In this document: positions 1-6,101 of the stretch, piece after piece
Layout of the letters: each line of letters starts with the position of its first letter
Numbering within the stretch: the stretch's first letter is position 1
Assembly (NCBI GenBank): GCA_900547725.1
Contig: URHR01000088.1
Location: forward strand, 1-7,210
Direction of reading: 5' to 3'
Length of the DNA: 7,210 bases
From: an uncultured Eubacteriales bacterium
GTDB lineage: Bacteria; Bacillota; Clostridia; Oscillospirales; CAG-272
The notes under the pieces: generated by a model
Seen by the model: only the letters and a program-made list of their open reading frames with translations
Databases searched by the model: none
Told to the model about the DNA's origin: nothing
Translations under genes and position numbers: made by a program

Positions 1-25
1 CCCCTTCGTTAAAGTTTTGAAAGTT

Positions 26-55
26 CTTAGAAAACTTTTTCAAAAGTTTTCTAAG
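26..55. repeat. Perfect 14-bp inverted repeat upstream of rplI
   Basis: The arm CTTAGAAAACTTTT (26-39) is the exact reverse complement of 42-55, with only TC between them. The sequence would extrude or fold as a long AT-rich hairpin. It has no T-run after it (CAGGGG follows), so it is not a standard intrinsic terminator. The segment AAAGTTTT at 11-18 can also pair with AAAACTTT at 31-38, which competes with the main stem. It may be part of a dispersed palindromic repeat of the kind scattered between genes in gut Clostridia; that is inference. Confidence 0.8.
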
Positions 56-61
56 CAGGGG

Positions 62-78
62 TTGGGACAGAGTCCCAA
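62..78. repeat. Short perfect hairpin between the inverted repeat and the rplI RBS
   Basis: TTGGGAC (62-68) pairs with GTCCCAA (72-78) around an AGA loop. The stem ends nine bases before the AGGAGG of rplI, so in an mRNA it would sit directly ahead of the ribosome landing site without covering it. Together with the 26-55 palindrome it forms a two-hairpin unit. I recall similar GGG-ACAGAG-CCC-like units between genes in Oscillospiraceae-type genomes, but cannot confirm it here. Confidence 0.7.
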
Positions 79-87
79 GGTCTTAAT

Positions 88-93
88 AGGAGG
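88..93 (+). promoter_or_regulatory. Ribosome binding site of rplI
   Basis: A full AGGAGG lies eight bases before the ATG at 102. It fixes the start of rplI. It is one of the strongest sites in the window, as expected for a ribosomal protein gene. Confidence 0.85.
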
Positions 94-101
94 AAACAAC
101 C

Positions 102-551
102 ATGAAAGTCATTTTGTTGGCAGATGTCAAAGGGCAGGGGAAGAAGAACGAGGTCATCGAGGTCTCGGACGGGTACGGAAAGAACTTTCTGATTCCGAGA
201 AAACTCGCGAAGCCCGCAGACGCGCAGTCGGTGAACGACGCGAAGATGAAGGAAAATGCAAGGCTGTATAAACTGGAGACCGAGAAGAAGGAAGCGCAGG
301 AACTGGCGGAAAAGCTGAAAAAGATCACGGTTACCATCAAAGCGTCCTGCGGCGGAGACGGTCGGCTGTACGGCTCGGTGACGGCAAAGGACGTGGCGGA
401 GCGGCTGGCAAGCGAGCACGATATCACGCTCGATAAGCGGAAGATCGTGGTCAAAGATCCGATCAAAGCATACGGCAGATATGCGCTGGAAGTCAAGCTG
501 TACCCCGAGGTCACGGGAACGCTGACGCTTGCGGTCGTGGCGGAGCAATAA
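102..551 (+). CDS. rplI: 50S ribosomal protein L9
   Basis: This encodes the 149-residue L9 protein, which binds 23S rRNA near the base of the L1 stalk and reaches across the ribosome surface, helping to keep frame and fidelity. The length is the usual one for the family. The N-terminal domain is clear: MKVILLADVKGQGKKNEV, then the family signature DGYGKNFLIPRKLA at about residues 28-41. Next come a lysine/glutamate-rich connecting helix (about 45-75) and the C-terminal RNA-binding domain, with GRLYGSVTAKDVAE at about 87-100. The signature has Lys-Leu where many homologues have Lys/Arg-Gly, which I regard as ordinary variation. The start is set by the AGGAGG at 88-93. dnaB follows 49 bases later, the classic rplI-dnaB pairing of Firmicutes. 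No promoter is visible in the 101 bases upstream, so transcription probably enters from an upstream gene outside the window. Confidence 0.97.
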   Translation: MKVILLADVKGQGKKNEVIEVSDGYGKNFLIPRKLAKPADAQSVNDAKMKENARLYKLETEKKEAQELAEKLKKITVTIKASCGGDGRLYGSVTAKDVAERLASEHDITLDKRKIVVKDPIKAYGRYALEVKLYPEVTGTLTLAVVAEQ

Positions 552-600
552 AAAGTAAGAAGTAATCAGAAGCAGAAAAAACAGTAAGAGTTAAGGAAGA
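552..600 (+). other. Purine-rich rplI-dnaB linker
   Basis: This 49-base spacer is almost all A and G on the + strand, in contrast to the GC-rich genes on both sides. AGTAAGA occurs twice (554-560 and 583-589). There is no hairpin followed by T's, so no terminator, and no credible promoter, which fits co-transcription of rplI and dnaB. The only Shine-Dalgarno-like motif is AGGA at 594-597, three bases before the dnaB ATG, closer than normal. Translation of dnaB may rely on the unstructured purine-rich leader. Confidence 0.6.
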
Positions 601-1947
601 ATGGAAAACGAACTGATTGAAAAGCGCCTGCCGTTCTCCATGCCGGCGGAACAGTCGCTTCTGGGCGCGGTTCTGATCGACCCCGCGTCGCTGAACGAGA
701 TTGCGGCGCTGATGAAGGGCGAGGACTTCTATCTGGAAGAGCATAAGCAGATTTACCTTGCCATGCAGGAACTGTTCCTTGCAAACCGCGAGATTGACGT
801 GGTGACCCTGATTGATATGCTGGTCACGCGCGGCGTGTACGATAAGGCGGGCGGGGAGGACTACATCCGAACCCTTTCGGAGGCAGTTCCCGACGCGTTG
901 AATATCAAGGACTACGCGCGCATCGTCAAGGAAAAGAGCATCCTGCGCCAGCTGATCTCGGCGGCGGGGGAGATTTCCGAGAGCGCGTATTCCGAGCAGG
1001 AGTCGGTGACATCCATCCTCGACCACGCGGAGAACCTCATCTTCAAAATCGCGCAGGGACGGGATACGCAGAACTTCAGGCATATCCGCGAGGTGTTGCA
1101 GGATGTCTACGGGCATTTGCAGGAACTGCGGACAAACGCCGAAGCAACGCAGGGAACAAAAACGGGCTTCTCGCTCCTTGACCGCGTGCTCGCGGGCATG
1201 GGAAAGAGCGACCTTGTGCTCATTGGCGCGCGCCCGGGTATGGGAAAGACTTCGTTTGCGTTGAATATCGCAACCAACGTTGCAAAGCAGACCAAAAAAG
1301 CGGTGTGCATCTTCTCCCTTGAAATGTCGGCGGAACAGCTTGTCAACCGTGTGCTCGCAAGCGAGGCACTGGTCAACAGTTATGCGCTGAGAACCGGCGA
1401 ACTGACCCCCGAGGACTGGGAGCATCTGGCGGTTGCTTCGGGCGAACTTTCGGGGTGTGATATCCTCATCGACGATACCTCGGGTATGACGGTTACGGCA
1501 ATGAAAGCGAAACTGCGGCGGGTGCAGAACCTTGGGTTGGTGGTCATCGACTATCTGGGACTGATGCAGGGCGACCGTCACAACGACAACCGCGTGCAGG
1601 AAGTTTCGGAAATTTCGCGGTCGCTGAAAATTATGGCAAAGGAACTGATGGTGCCGGTTATCTGCTGCGCGCAGCTGTCGCGTGGACCGGAATCGCGTAC
1701 CGACAAGAAACCGATGCTTTCCGACCTGCGTGACTCGGGTGCAATCGAGCAGGACGCGGATACGGTTATTTTCCTCTACCGCAGTGAATACTATAAGACA
1801 GACGAAACGGCGAATAATCAGACAACCAGTATCGCGGAAGTCATCATCGCAAAGAACCGCCACGGTTCAACGGGAAATGTTCCGATGGGCTGGAACGGTC
1901 AGTATACGAAGTTCCTGACGATCGAAGAGGGAGCAACGCCTCCGTGA
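601..1947 (+). CDS. dnaB: Replicative DNA helicase DnaB
   Basis: This is the 448-residue hexameric helicase that unwinds DNA 5' to 3' at the replication fork and works with DnaG primase; B. subtilis calls it DnaC. The N-terminal domain (about 1-150) opens with the family hallmark PAEQSLLGAVLID at 15-27. The RecA-like domain has Walker A GARPGMGKT at 209-217, FSLEMS at 238-243, Walker B VVIDY at 314-318, the AQLSRGPESR segment at 357-366, LRDSGAIEQDAD at 376-387, and the arginine-finger region KNRHGSTG at 419-426. The length is normal, and no intein interrupts the Walker or DNA-binding motifs, which are common intein sites in this family. The ATG at 601 leaves the usual 14 residues before PAEQ, although its ribosome site is weak. 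The 3' end overlaps or nearly touches tilS. Confidence 0.97.
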   Translation: MENELIEKRLPFSMPAEQSLLGAVLIDPASLNEIAALMKGEDFYLEEHKQIYLAMQELFLANREIDVVTLIDMLVTRGVYDKAGGEDYIRTLSEAVPDALNIKDYARIVKEKSILRQLISAAGEISESAYSEQESVTSILDHAENLIFKIAQGRDTQNFRHIREVLQDVYGHLQELRTNAEATQGTKTGFSLLDRVLAGMGKSDLVLIGARPGMGKTSFALNIATNVAKQTKKAVCIFSLEMSAEQLVNRVLASEALVNSYALRTGELTPEDWEHLAVASGELSGCDILIDDTSGMTVTAMKAKLRRVQNLGLVVIDYLGLMQGDRHNDNRVQEVSEISRSLKIMAKELMVPVICCAQLSRGPESRTDKKPMLSDLRDSGAIEQDADTVIFLYRSEYYKTDETANNQTTSIAEVIIAKNRHGSTGNVPMGWNGQYTKFLTIEEGATPP

Positions 1948-1954
1948 AAGACCT

Positions 1955-1961
1955 GAGGGGG
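1955..1961 (+). promoter_or_regulatory. Ribosome binding site favouring the ATG start of tilS
   Basis: GAGGGGG ends just before ACG-ATG, with the ATG at 1965. Its GAGG core lies six bases from that ATG. The competing GTG at 1944 overlaps the dnaB stop (GTGA) and has GAGGGAG at 1927-1933, spaced about ten bases away. Both are usable; the ATG has the better codon and spacing. Confidence 0.55.
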
Positions 1962-1964
1962 ACG

Positions 1965-3371
1965 ATGCGCGCGCCGTGGGAATTGGCGGGCATGCCGCGC
2001 GATACGGCGGTTGCCGTCGGATTCTCGGGCGGCGCGGATTCGGTTGCCCTGCTCGCGCTGTTGGCGGAACGGGCAAAAACGGACGGCTTTCCGCTCCTCG
2101 CCCTGCATATCCACCACGGAATCCGCGGGGCGGAAGCGGATAGAGACGAAGCGTTCTGCCGTGCCTTTGCGGCGCGGCTCGGCGTGGACTTTTGCGCAGT
2201 ACGGGTCGACGTGCCCGCATGGGCGAAAGAACACGGCATGGGGTCTGAAGAAGCGGCGCGCGAATTGCGCTACCGTTGCTTTGCGCAGGTGATGGAGGAG
2301 CGGAAGATTCCTCTGCTTGCCACGGCGCACCATGCGGACGACAATGCCGAAACCGTGCTTTTCCGTCTGGCGCGCGGAACGGGGCTCGGCGGGCTGTGCG
2401 GAATTCCCGCAGTCCGGAATCTGGAGCAACCCGAGGGCGGTTTTGTCGTGCGGCCGTTGCTTCCCTATACTAAGGAAGAAATTCTCGCATTCTGTCGGGC
2501 GCGGGGCTTGGACTTCGTCACCGACAGCACCAACCGCGAACCGTGCTGCGCGCGGAATATTCTGCGTCTGGAGGTTCTGCCCGCGCTGGAACGCGCAGTG
2601 CCGAACGCCGCAGCTACAATGGTGCGGACGACGGCGCTTCTGCGACAGGACGCAGACTGTCTGGACAGTCTTGCGGCGGAGTGGCTGAACGCGCACAGCC
2701 GGAATCGGGCGCTCCCGGCAAAGGAATTGCGCGGACTGCATCCCGCATTGCAGGGGCGGGTTCTGGCGGAATTTTTCGGCGGATGCGAGGCGGTTCACAT
2801 CGGGGCGGCGGAAGCGCTGATCGCCTCGGGGCGGGGCGGAAGCGTGACTCTGCCGCGCGACCGGTATGCGTCGCTGTGCGGCGGCGTTCTGCGGGTTTTC
2901 CCGAACCTGCGCGGGGAGGGCATTACCGAGCCTATCCCGCTTTGCGAGGGGAGCTTTGCGCTTTGTGACGGCAGGCTGACTGTTTCCGTACAAAAAACTG
3001 AAAAATGCCGCAAACGCAAGAAAGTTCACAGTTTGTCAACAACACATTATATCAATCGGTCTGAAAAATCTGTTATAATAAATCAGTTTTTCTGGAGAGG
3101 TCTGCGGGACGGCGACAGAATCCGCGTGGGAACGCGCGAGGTCCGGTGCGCGTCGCTGTTGCAGGCGGGCGGAATTCCCGCCGCAGTGCGGAAACACCTG
3201 CCGGTGCTTTGCAACGCGGACGGCGAGGCGGTCTGGGTGCCCTTTGCAGGGCGTGAGGAAGCCGAGCTGCGGGACGGCGCATATGCGGTCACGCTGACGC
3301 TTTGGGAAGATCTGACAGACCGACAGGACAAAGGAGATGATCGGGATGTACGAAATCAGTCGGGATATTGA
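1965..3371 (+). CDS. tilS: tRNA(Ile)-lysidine synthetase TilS
   Basis: TilS uses ATP to attach lysine to C34 of the CAU-anticodon tRNA-Ile, so that the tRNA reads AUA and is charged with isoleucine. The protein has 468 residues from ATG 1965 (475 from GTG 1944, which gives a 4-base GTGA overlap with dnaB). Numbered from 1965, the N-terminal PP-loop is SGGADS at 21-26, followed by HIHHGIRGAEADRDE at 48-62, GSEEAARELRY at 93-103, AHHADDNAET at 121-130 and DSTNREPCCARN at 187-198. A middle substrate-binding domain and a C-terminal domain follow, with GDRIR at 383-387 and an IPAAVRKHLPVL segment at 404-415. Residues about 343-380 form a Lys/Arg/Ser/Ile-rich linker encoded by AT-rich DNA unlike the rest of the gene, with two adjacent ATA codons at 3075-3080. 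The last 26 bases overlap hpt. Confidence 0.95.
   Translation: MRAPWELAGMPRDTAVAVGFSGGADSVALLALLAERAKTDGFPLLALHIHHGIRGAEADRDEAFCRAFAARLGVDFCAVRVDVPAWAKEHGMGSEEAARELRYRCFAQVMEERKIPLLATAHHADDNAETVLFRLARGTGLGGLCGIPAVRNLEQPEGGFVVRPLLPYTKEEILAFCRARGLDFVTDSTNREPCCARNILRLEVLPALERAVPNAAATMVRTTALLRQDADCLDSLAAEWLNAHSRNRALPAKELRGLHPALQGRVLAEFFGGCEAVHIGAAEALIASGRGGSVTLPRDRYASLCGGVLRVFPNLRGEGITEPIPLCEGSFALCDGRLTVSVQKTEKCRKRKKVHSLSTTHYINRSEKSVIINQFFWRGLRDGDRIRVGTREVRCASLLQAGGIPAAVRKHLPVLCNADGEAVWVPFAGREEAELRDGAYAVTLTLWEDLTDRQDKGDDRDVRNQSGY
3071..3079 (+). promoter_or_regulatory. Candidate internal promoter for hpt-ftsH (extended -10 inside tilS)
   Basis: TGTTATAAT is a perfect extended -10 element (TGn plus TATAAT) for the vegetative sigma factor, and it sits in an AT-rich patch (about 2991-3092) of an otherwise GC-rich gene. 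There is no good -35 at 16-18 bases: the region at 3050-3057 reads TATCAATC. Extended -10 promoters can work without one. Transcription would begin near 3086 and give a leader of about 260 bases before hpt. The motif is seen; its activity is inference. Confidence 0.45.
3331..3336 (+). promoter_or_regulatory. Ribosome binding site that decides the hpt start
   Basis: AAGGAG lies nine bases before the ATG at 3346. The in-frame ATG at 3337 directly abuts it, too close for initiation. The site lies inside the tilS coding sequence. Confidence 0.75.
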
Positions 3372-3900
3372 ACGGATATTGGTCGGAAAAGAGGAGCTGA
3401 ATGGCATCTGTGACCGTCTTGCGGCGCAGATTACCGCCGAATACGGCGATTCTCCCCGCGACCTTGTGATGGTGGTGGTGCTCAAAGGTTCGGTGATGTT
3501 TGCAACCGATCTGGTGCGCAGAATTCCGCGCCATGTGTGTCTGGAATTCATGAAGGTATCGTCCTACGGTGCGGAAACCGAAAGTTCGGGCTTCATTCAG
3601 GTACATCTGGACCTGAAGCGGGATGTCAAGGGCGCGGATGTGATCATTATCGAGGACATTGTGGACAGCGGGCGCACGCTTGAGAAGCTTTCGGGGTTGC
3701 TTGCCAACCGCGGGGCGCACAGCGTGAAATGCTGCACCCTGCTCGATAAGCCCGAGCGGCGGCAGGTTGATTTCAACGCCGATTATGTCGGAAAGACCGT
3801 GCCGGACGTGTTCGTGGTCGGGTACGGGTTGGACTATGATGAGAAATACCGCAATCTGCCGTATGTCGGCGTGCTGAAGCCGTCGGTGTACGAGAAATAA
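3346..3900 (+). CDS. hpt: Hypoxanthine phosphoribosyltransferase
   Basis: This 184-residue cytoplasmic enzyme joins hypoxanthine, and usually guanine, to PRPP to make IMP or GMP in purine salvage. The type I phosphoribosyltransferase fold is plain: VLKGS at 45-49, SSYG at 72-75, the PRPP loop EDIVDSGRT at 103-111 with the acidic pair E103-D104, the purine-binding lysine K135 in LLDKPERR, and VGYGLDY at 158-164. The C-terminal EKYRNLPYVGVLKP is typical of bacterial Hpt. I chose ATG 3346 rather than 3337 because of the AAGGAG at 3331-3336. The gene overlaps tilS by 26 bases in another frame and is followed by ftsH after 23 bases, the tilS-hpt-ftsH order seen in Bacillus and relatives. From memory, TilS and HprT have been reported to form a complex that activates ftsH in B. 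subtilis; whether that holds here is unknown. Confidence 0.96.
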   Translation: MYEISRDIERILVGKEELNGICDRLAAQITAEYGDSPRDLVMVVVLKGSVMFATDLVRRIPRHVCLEFMKVSSYGAETESSGFIQVHLDLKRDVKGADVIIIEDIVDSGRTLEKLSGLLANRGAHSVKCCTLLDKPERRQVDFNADYVGKTVPDVFVVGYGLDYDEKYRNLPYVGVLKPSVYEK

Positions 3901-3923
3901 CGCGGAAGCGAACGGAGGAATTC

Positions 3924-6005
3924 ATGAAGCAACGCAGTATAATCCGTCAATTGATTTACTACGGAGTTGCGATCCTGCTGATCGTTCTGGCAGTCAGCGC
4001 GCTGACCTCGCGCGGAACGAGCGCGAAGAAGGCGACCTATGACGATGTCATCGAAGCCATCAGCAACGCGGGCAAGGAGGATGCAACCGAGGCGGACAAA
4101 ATCAAAAGCATTACCCTGAACGCAAAAAATCAGCTGACCATCGTGTTTGCAGATACGAACAAGGCGTCGCTGACCTACAAGTTTGACGACAAAACGCTGA
4201 ACTTTTTCTACAAGAACCTTTCCTCCGACGTGGAGGAACTGGTCAAGGCGGGCAAGATCGAAAGCTACGACCTGACCCCTGCCACCGAAGTTCCTGCATG
4301 GCTCTCGTTCCTGCCGATGATTCTGATCGTGATCTTCATGATCGTGCTGTGGGTCATTTCGGCAAACCAGATGAACGGCAAGGGCGGCGGAAAGTTCAAT
4401 TCGTTCGGCAGAGCCAAGGTCAAGACCCCCACGCAGAACGGGCAGAAGGTGCTGTTCCGCGACGTGGCGGGTGCGGACGAGGAAAAGGAAGAACTGGTGG
4501 AGGTTGTGGAGTTCCTCAAAGATCCGCAGAAGTTCACCAAACTCGGCGCGCGCATCCCGCACGGCGTTCTGCTTGTCGGCCCTCCCGGTACGGGTAAGAC
4601 CCTGCTTGCAAAGGCGGTCGCGGGAGAAGCGGGCGTTCCGTTCTACTCCATTTCCGGTTCGGACTTTGTGGAAATGTACGTCGGTGTCGGCGCGTCGCGT
4701 GTGCGTGACCTGTTTGATACCGCGCGCAAGTCGCCTGCGGCGATCATCTTCATTGATGAGATCGACGCGGTGGGACGTCACAGAGGCGCGGGACTGGGCG
4801 GCGGTCACGACGAAAGAGAGCAGACCCTCAACCAGTTGCTGGTGGAGATGGACGGCTTCGGTTCGCATGACGGCATCATCGTGATGGCGGCGACAAACCG
4901 CCCCGATATACTCGACCCCGCACTGCTTCGTCCCGGGCGCTTTGACCGTCAGGTAACCGTCAATTACCCCGATATCAAAGGCAGAGAAGCGATTCTGCAG
5001 GTTCACGCGCGCAACAAACCGTTGGAAGCGGGCGTGGATTTCCACAAGATTGCGCAGTCCACGGTCGGCTTTACGGGCGCGGATCTTGCAAACCTGCTTA
5101 ACGAGGCGGCGCTTCATGCCGCGAAGAAGGGCAAGTCGCTCATCGGCATGGACGATATTGAGGAATCCTATATGAAGGTTCTGTTAGGGCCGCAGAAGAA
5201 ATCCCGCGTGCGGAACGACAAGGACAACAAGCTGGTGGCATACCACGAGGCGGGGCACGCAGTGGTTACCTACTACTGCAAGCATACCGACCCCGTCAAG
5301 CACATTACCATTATCCCTGCCGGCAGAGCGGGCGGCGTGACGATCCGCGTGCCGTTGGAGGATCAACTCGGCTCTACCAAGGGCGAGATGATCGACGATA
5401 TCCGCATCAGCCTCGGCGGACGGATTGCCGAAGAGCTGATTCTGGACGACATCTCCACGGGCGCTTCGAGCGATATCCAGAAGGCAACGCAGGTTGCGCG
5501 GAATATGGTCACGCGGTACGGCATGAGCGACCGTCTCGGACCGATTCTGTACGGTTCGGAGCACACGAGCGACGAGGTGTTCCTCGGGCGCGATTTCAGC
5601 AGCGGAAAGGACTACTCCGAAGAGACCGCCGCGGCGATCGACGAGGAAGTCCATGCCATTATCGAGCAGGCGTATGCCGACGCGAAGAAGATGCTGCAGG
5701 ATCACATCGACCGCCTGCATTTCGTGGCGCAGTACCTGCTGAAGCATGAGAGCATGGACGGTGATCAGTTTGCCGCCGCGATGAAAGAGGACGCGACCGT
5801 TGAGGAGCTGGAGGCAATTGCCGCGCAGAAAGCCGAGGCAAGCCGACTGGACAACGAGAAAGCCGCGGAAGCCGCAAAGAAGGTGGAGGAAAACGGCGAA
5901 AACCGCGGGAACAACCCGGACGGTTCGAACGGTTCGGATCAGCCGGGCAATGCGCCCGACGGGAGAAGCGAAAAGTCCGACGGTTCGCAGAATACCGCGC
6001 AATAA
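3924..6005 (+). CDS. ftsH: ATP-dependent zinc metalloprotease FtsH
   Basis: FtsH is a hexameric membrane protease that uses ATP to pull out and degrade misfolded membrane proteins and selected regulators. The 693-residue product has a membrane segment at about 11-27, an extracytoplasmic domain to about 124, and a second membrane segment at about 126-147. The AAA+ module has Walker A GPPGTGKT at 219-226, pore loop YVGVG at 252-256, Walker B IIFIDE at 274-279, and the second region of homology with arginine fingers R339 and R342. The protease domain has the zinc motif HEAGH at 441-445 and the probable third ligand D517 in TGASSD. Two small departures are Tyr for the usual Phe in the pore loop, and GGVTIRV where GGYT is common. 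Residues from about 655 form a hydrophilic Asn/Gly/Asp/Ser tail, probably disordered. GGAGG at 3914-3918 sets the start. An intrinsic terminator follows. Confidence 0.97.
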   Translation: MKQRSIIRQLIYYGVAILLIVLAVSALTSRGTSAKKATYDDVIEAISNAGKEDATEADKIKSITLNAKNQLTIVFADTNKASLTYKFDDKTLNFFYKNLSSDVEELVKAGKIESYDLTPATEVPAWLSFLPMILIVIFMIVLWVISANQMNGKGGGKFNSFGRAKVKTPTQNGQKVLFRDVAGADEEKEELVEVVEFLKDPQKFTKLGARIPHGVLLVGPPGTGKTLLAKAVAGEAGVPFYSISGSDFVEMYVGVGASRVRDLFDTARKSPAAIIFIDEIDAVGRHRGAGLGGGHDEREQTLNQLLVEMDGFGSHDGIIVMAATNRPDILDPALLRPGRFDRQVTVNYPDIKGREAILQVHARNKPLEAGVDFHKIAQSTVGFTGADLANLLNEAALHAAKKGKSLIGMDDIEESYMKVLLGPQKKSRVRNDKDNKLVAYHEAGHAVVTYYCKHTDPVKHITIIPAGRAGGVTIRVPLEDQLGSTKGEMIDDIRISLGGRIAEELILDDISTGASSDIQKATQVARNMVTRYGMSDRLGPILYGSEHTSDEVFLGRDFSSGKDYSEETAAAIDEEVHAIIEQAYADAKKMLQDHIDRLHFVAQYLLKHESMDGDQFAAAMKEDATVEELEAIAAQKAEASRLDNEKAAEAAKKVEENGENRGNNPDGSNGSDQPGNAPDGRSEKSDGSQNTAQ

Positions 6006-6020
6006 CGCCGCACGGCGGAC

Positions 6021-6063
6021 AGAGGGAAACCACACGGGGTGCGGTTTCCCCTCGCTGTTTTTT
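6021..6063 (+). terminator. Intrinsic terminator after ftsH
   Basis: GAGGGAAACC (6022-6031) pairs with GGTTTCCCCTC (6043-6053) with one bulged C. The stem can continue inward past an A-C mismatch with CAC/GTG, around a GGG loop. A run of six T's follows at 6058-6063 after the short spacer GCTG. This marks the likely end of the rplI-to-ftsH transcript. The T-run is not directly on the stem, so termination may be partial. Confidence 0.75.
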
Positions 6064-6090
6064 GGGGGGACGGAGGCAACACCACGTCAA

Positions 6091-6096
6091 AGGAGG
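6091..6096 (+). promoter_or_regulatory. Ribosome binding site of the AraC-type gene
   Basis: AGGAGG lies five bases before the ATG at 6102. It rules in 6102 as the start; the in-frame upstream ATG at 6039 falls inside the ftsH terminator hairpin and has no ribosome site. Confidence 0.85.
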
Positions 6097-6101
6097 AACG
6101 C

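Noticed and set aside
26..55. Intrinsic terminator of the gene upstream of rplI
   Set aside because: The stem is perfect but AT-rich and is followed by CAGGGG, not T's, on the + strand; there is no terminator tail.
511..1863. 450-codon open frame on the minus strand covering dnaB
   Set aside because: It lies wholly opposite a clear dnaB, has no recognisable protein features (many Arg, His, Cys), and is a by-product of GC-rich codon use.
1899..3029. 376-codon minus-strand frame opposite tilS
   Set aside because: Arg/Pro/Gln-rich shadow of tilS. The minus-strand -10 at 3046-3054 lies just upstream of it, but no ribosome site or protein motif supports translation.
3033..3038. TTGTCA as a -35 for the tilS internal promoter
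   Set aside because: It lies 35 bases before the TATAAT at 3074, far from the 16-18 required; no -10 lies at the proper distance.
3337..3345. Earlier ATG for hpt
   Set aside because: It directly abuts the AAGGAG, so the ribosome could not use that site for it; 3346 has normal spacing.
3834..5117. 427-codon open frame on the minus strand covering ftsH
   Set aside because: Same reason: it is the mirror of the conserved AAA+ region and resembles no family.
6039..6101. Upstream in-frame start for the AraC-type gene
   Set aside because: The ATG-less extension would begin inside the terminator hairpin without a ribosome site; AGGAGG points to 6102.
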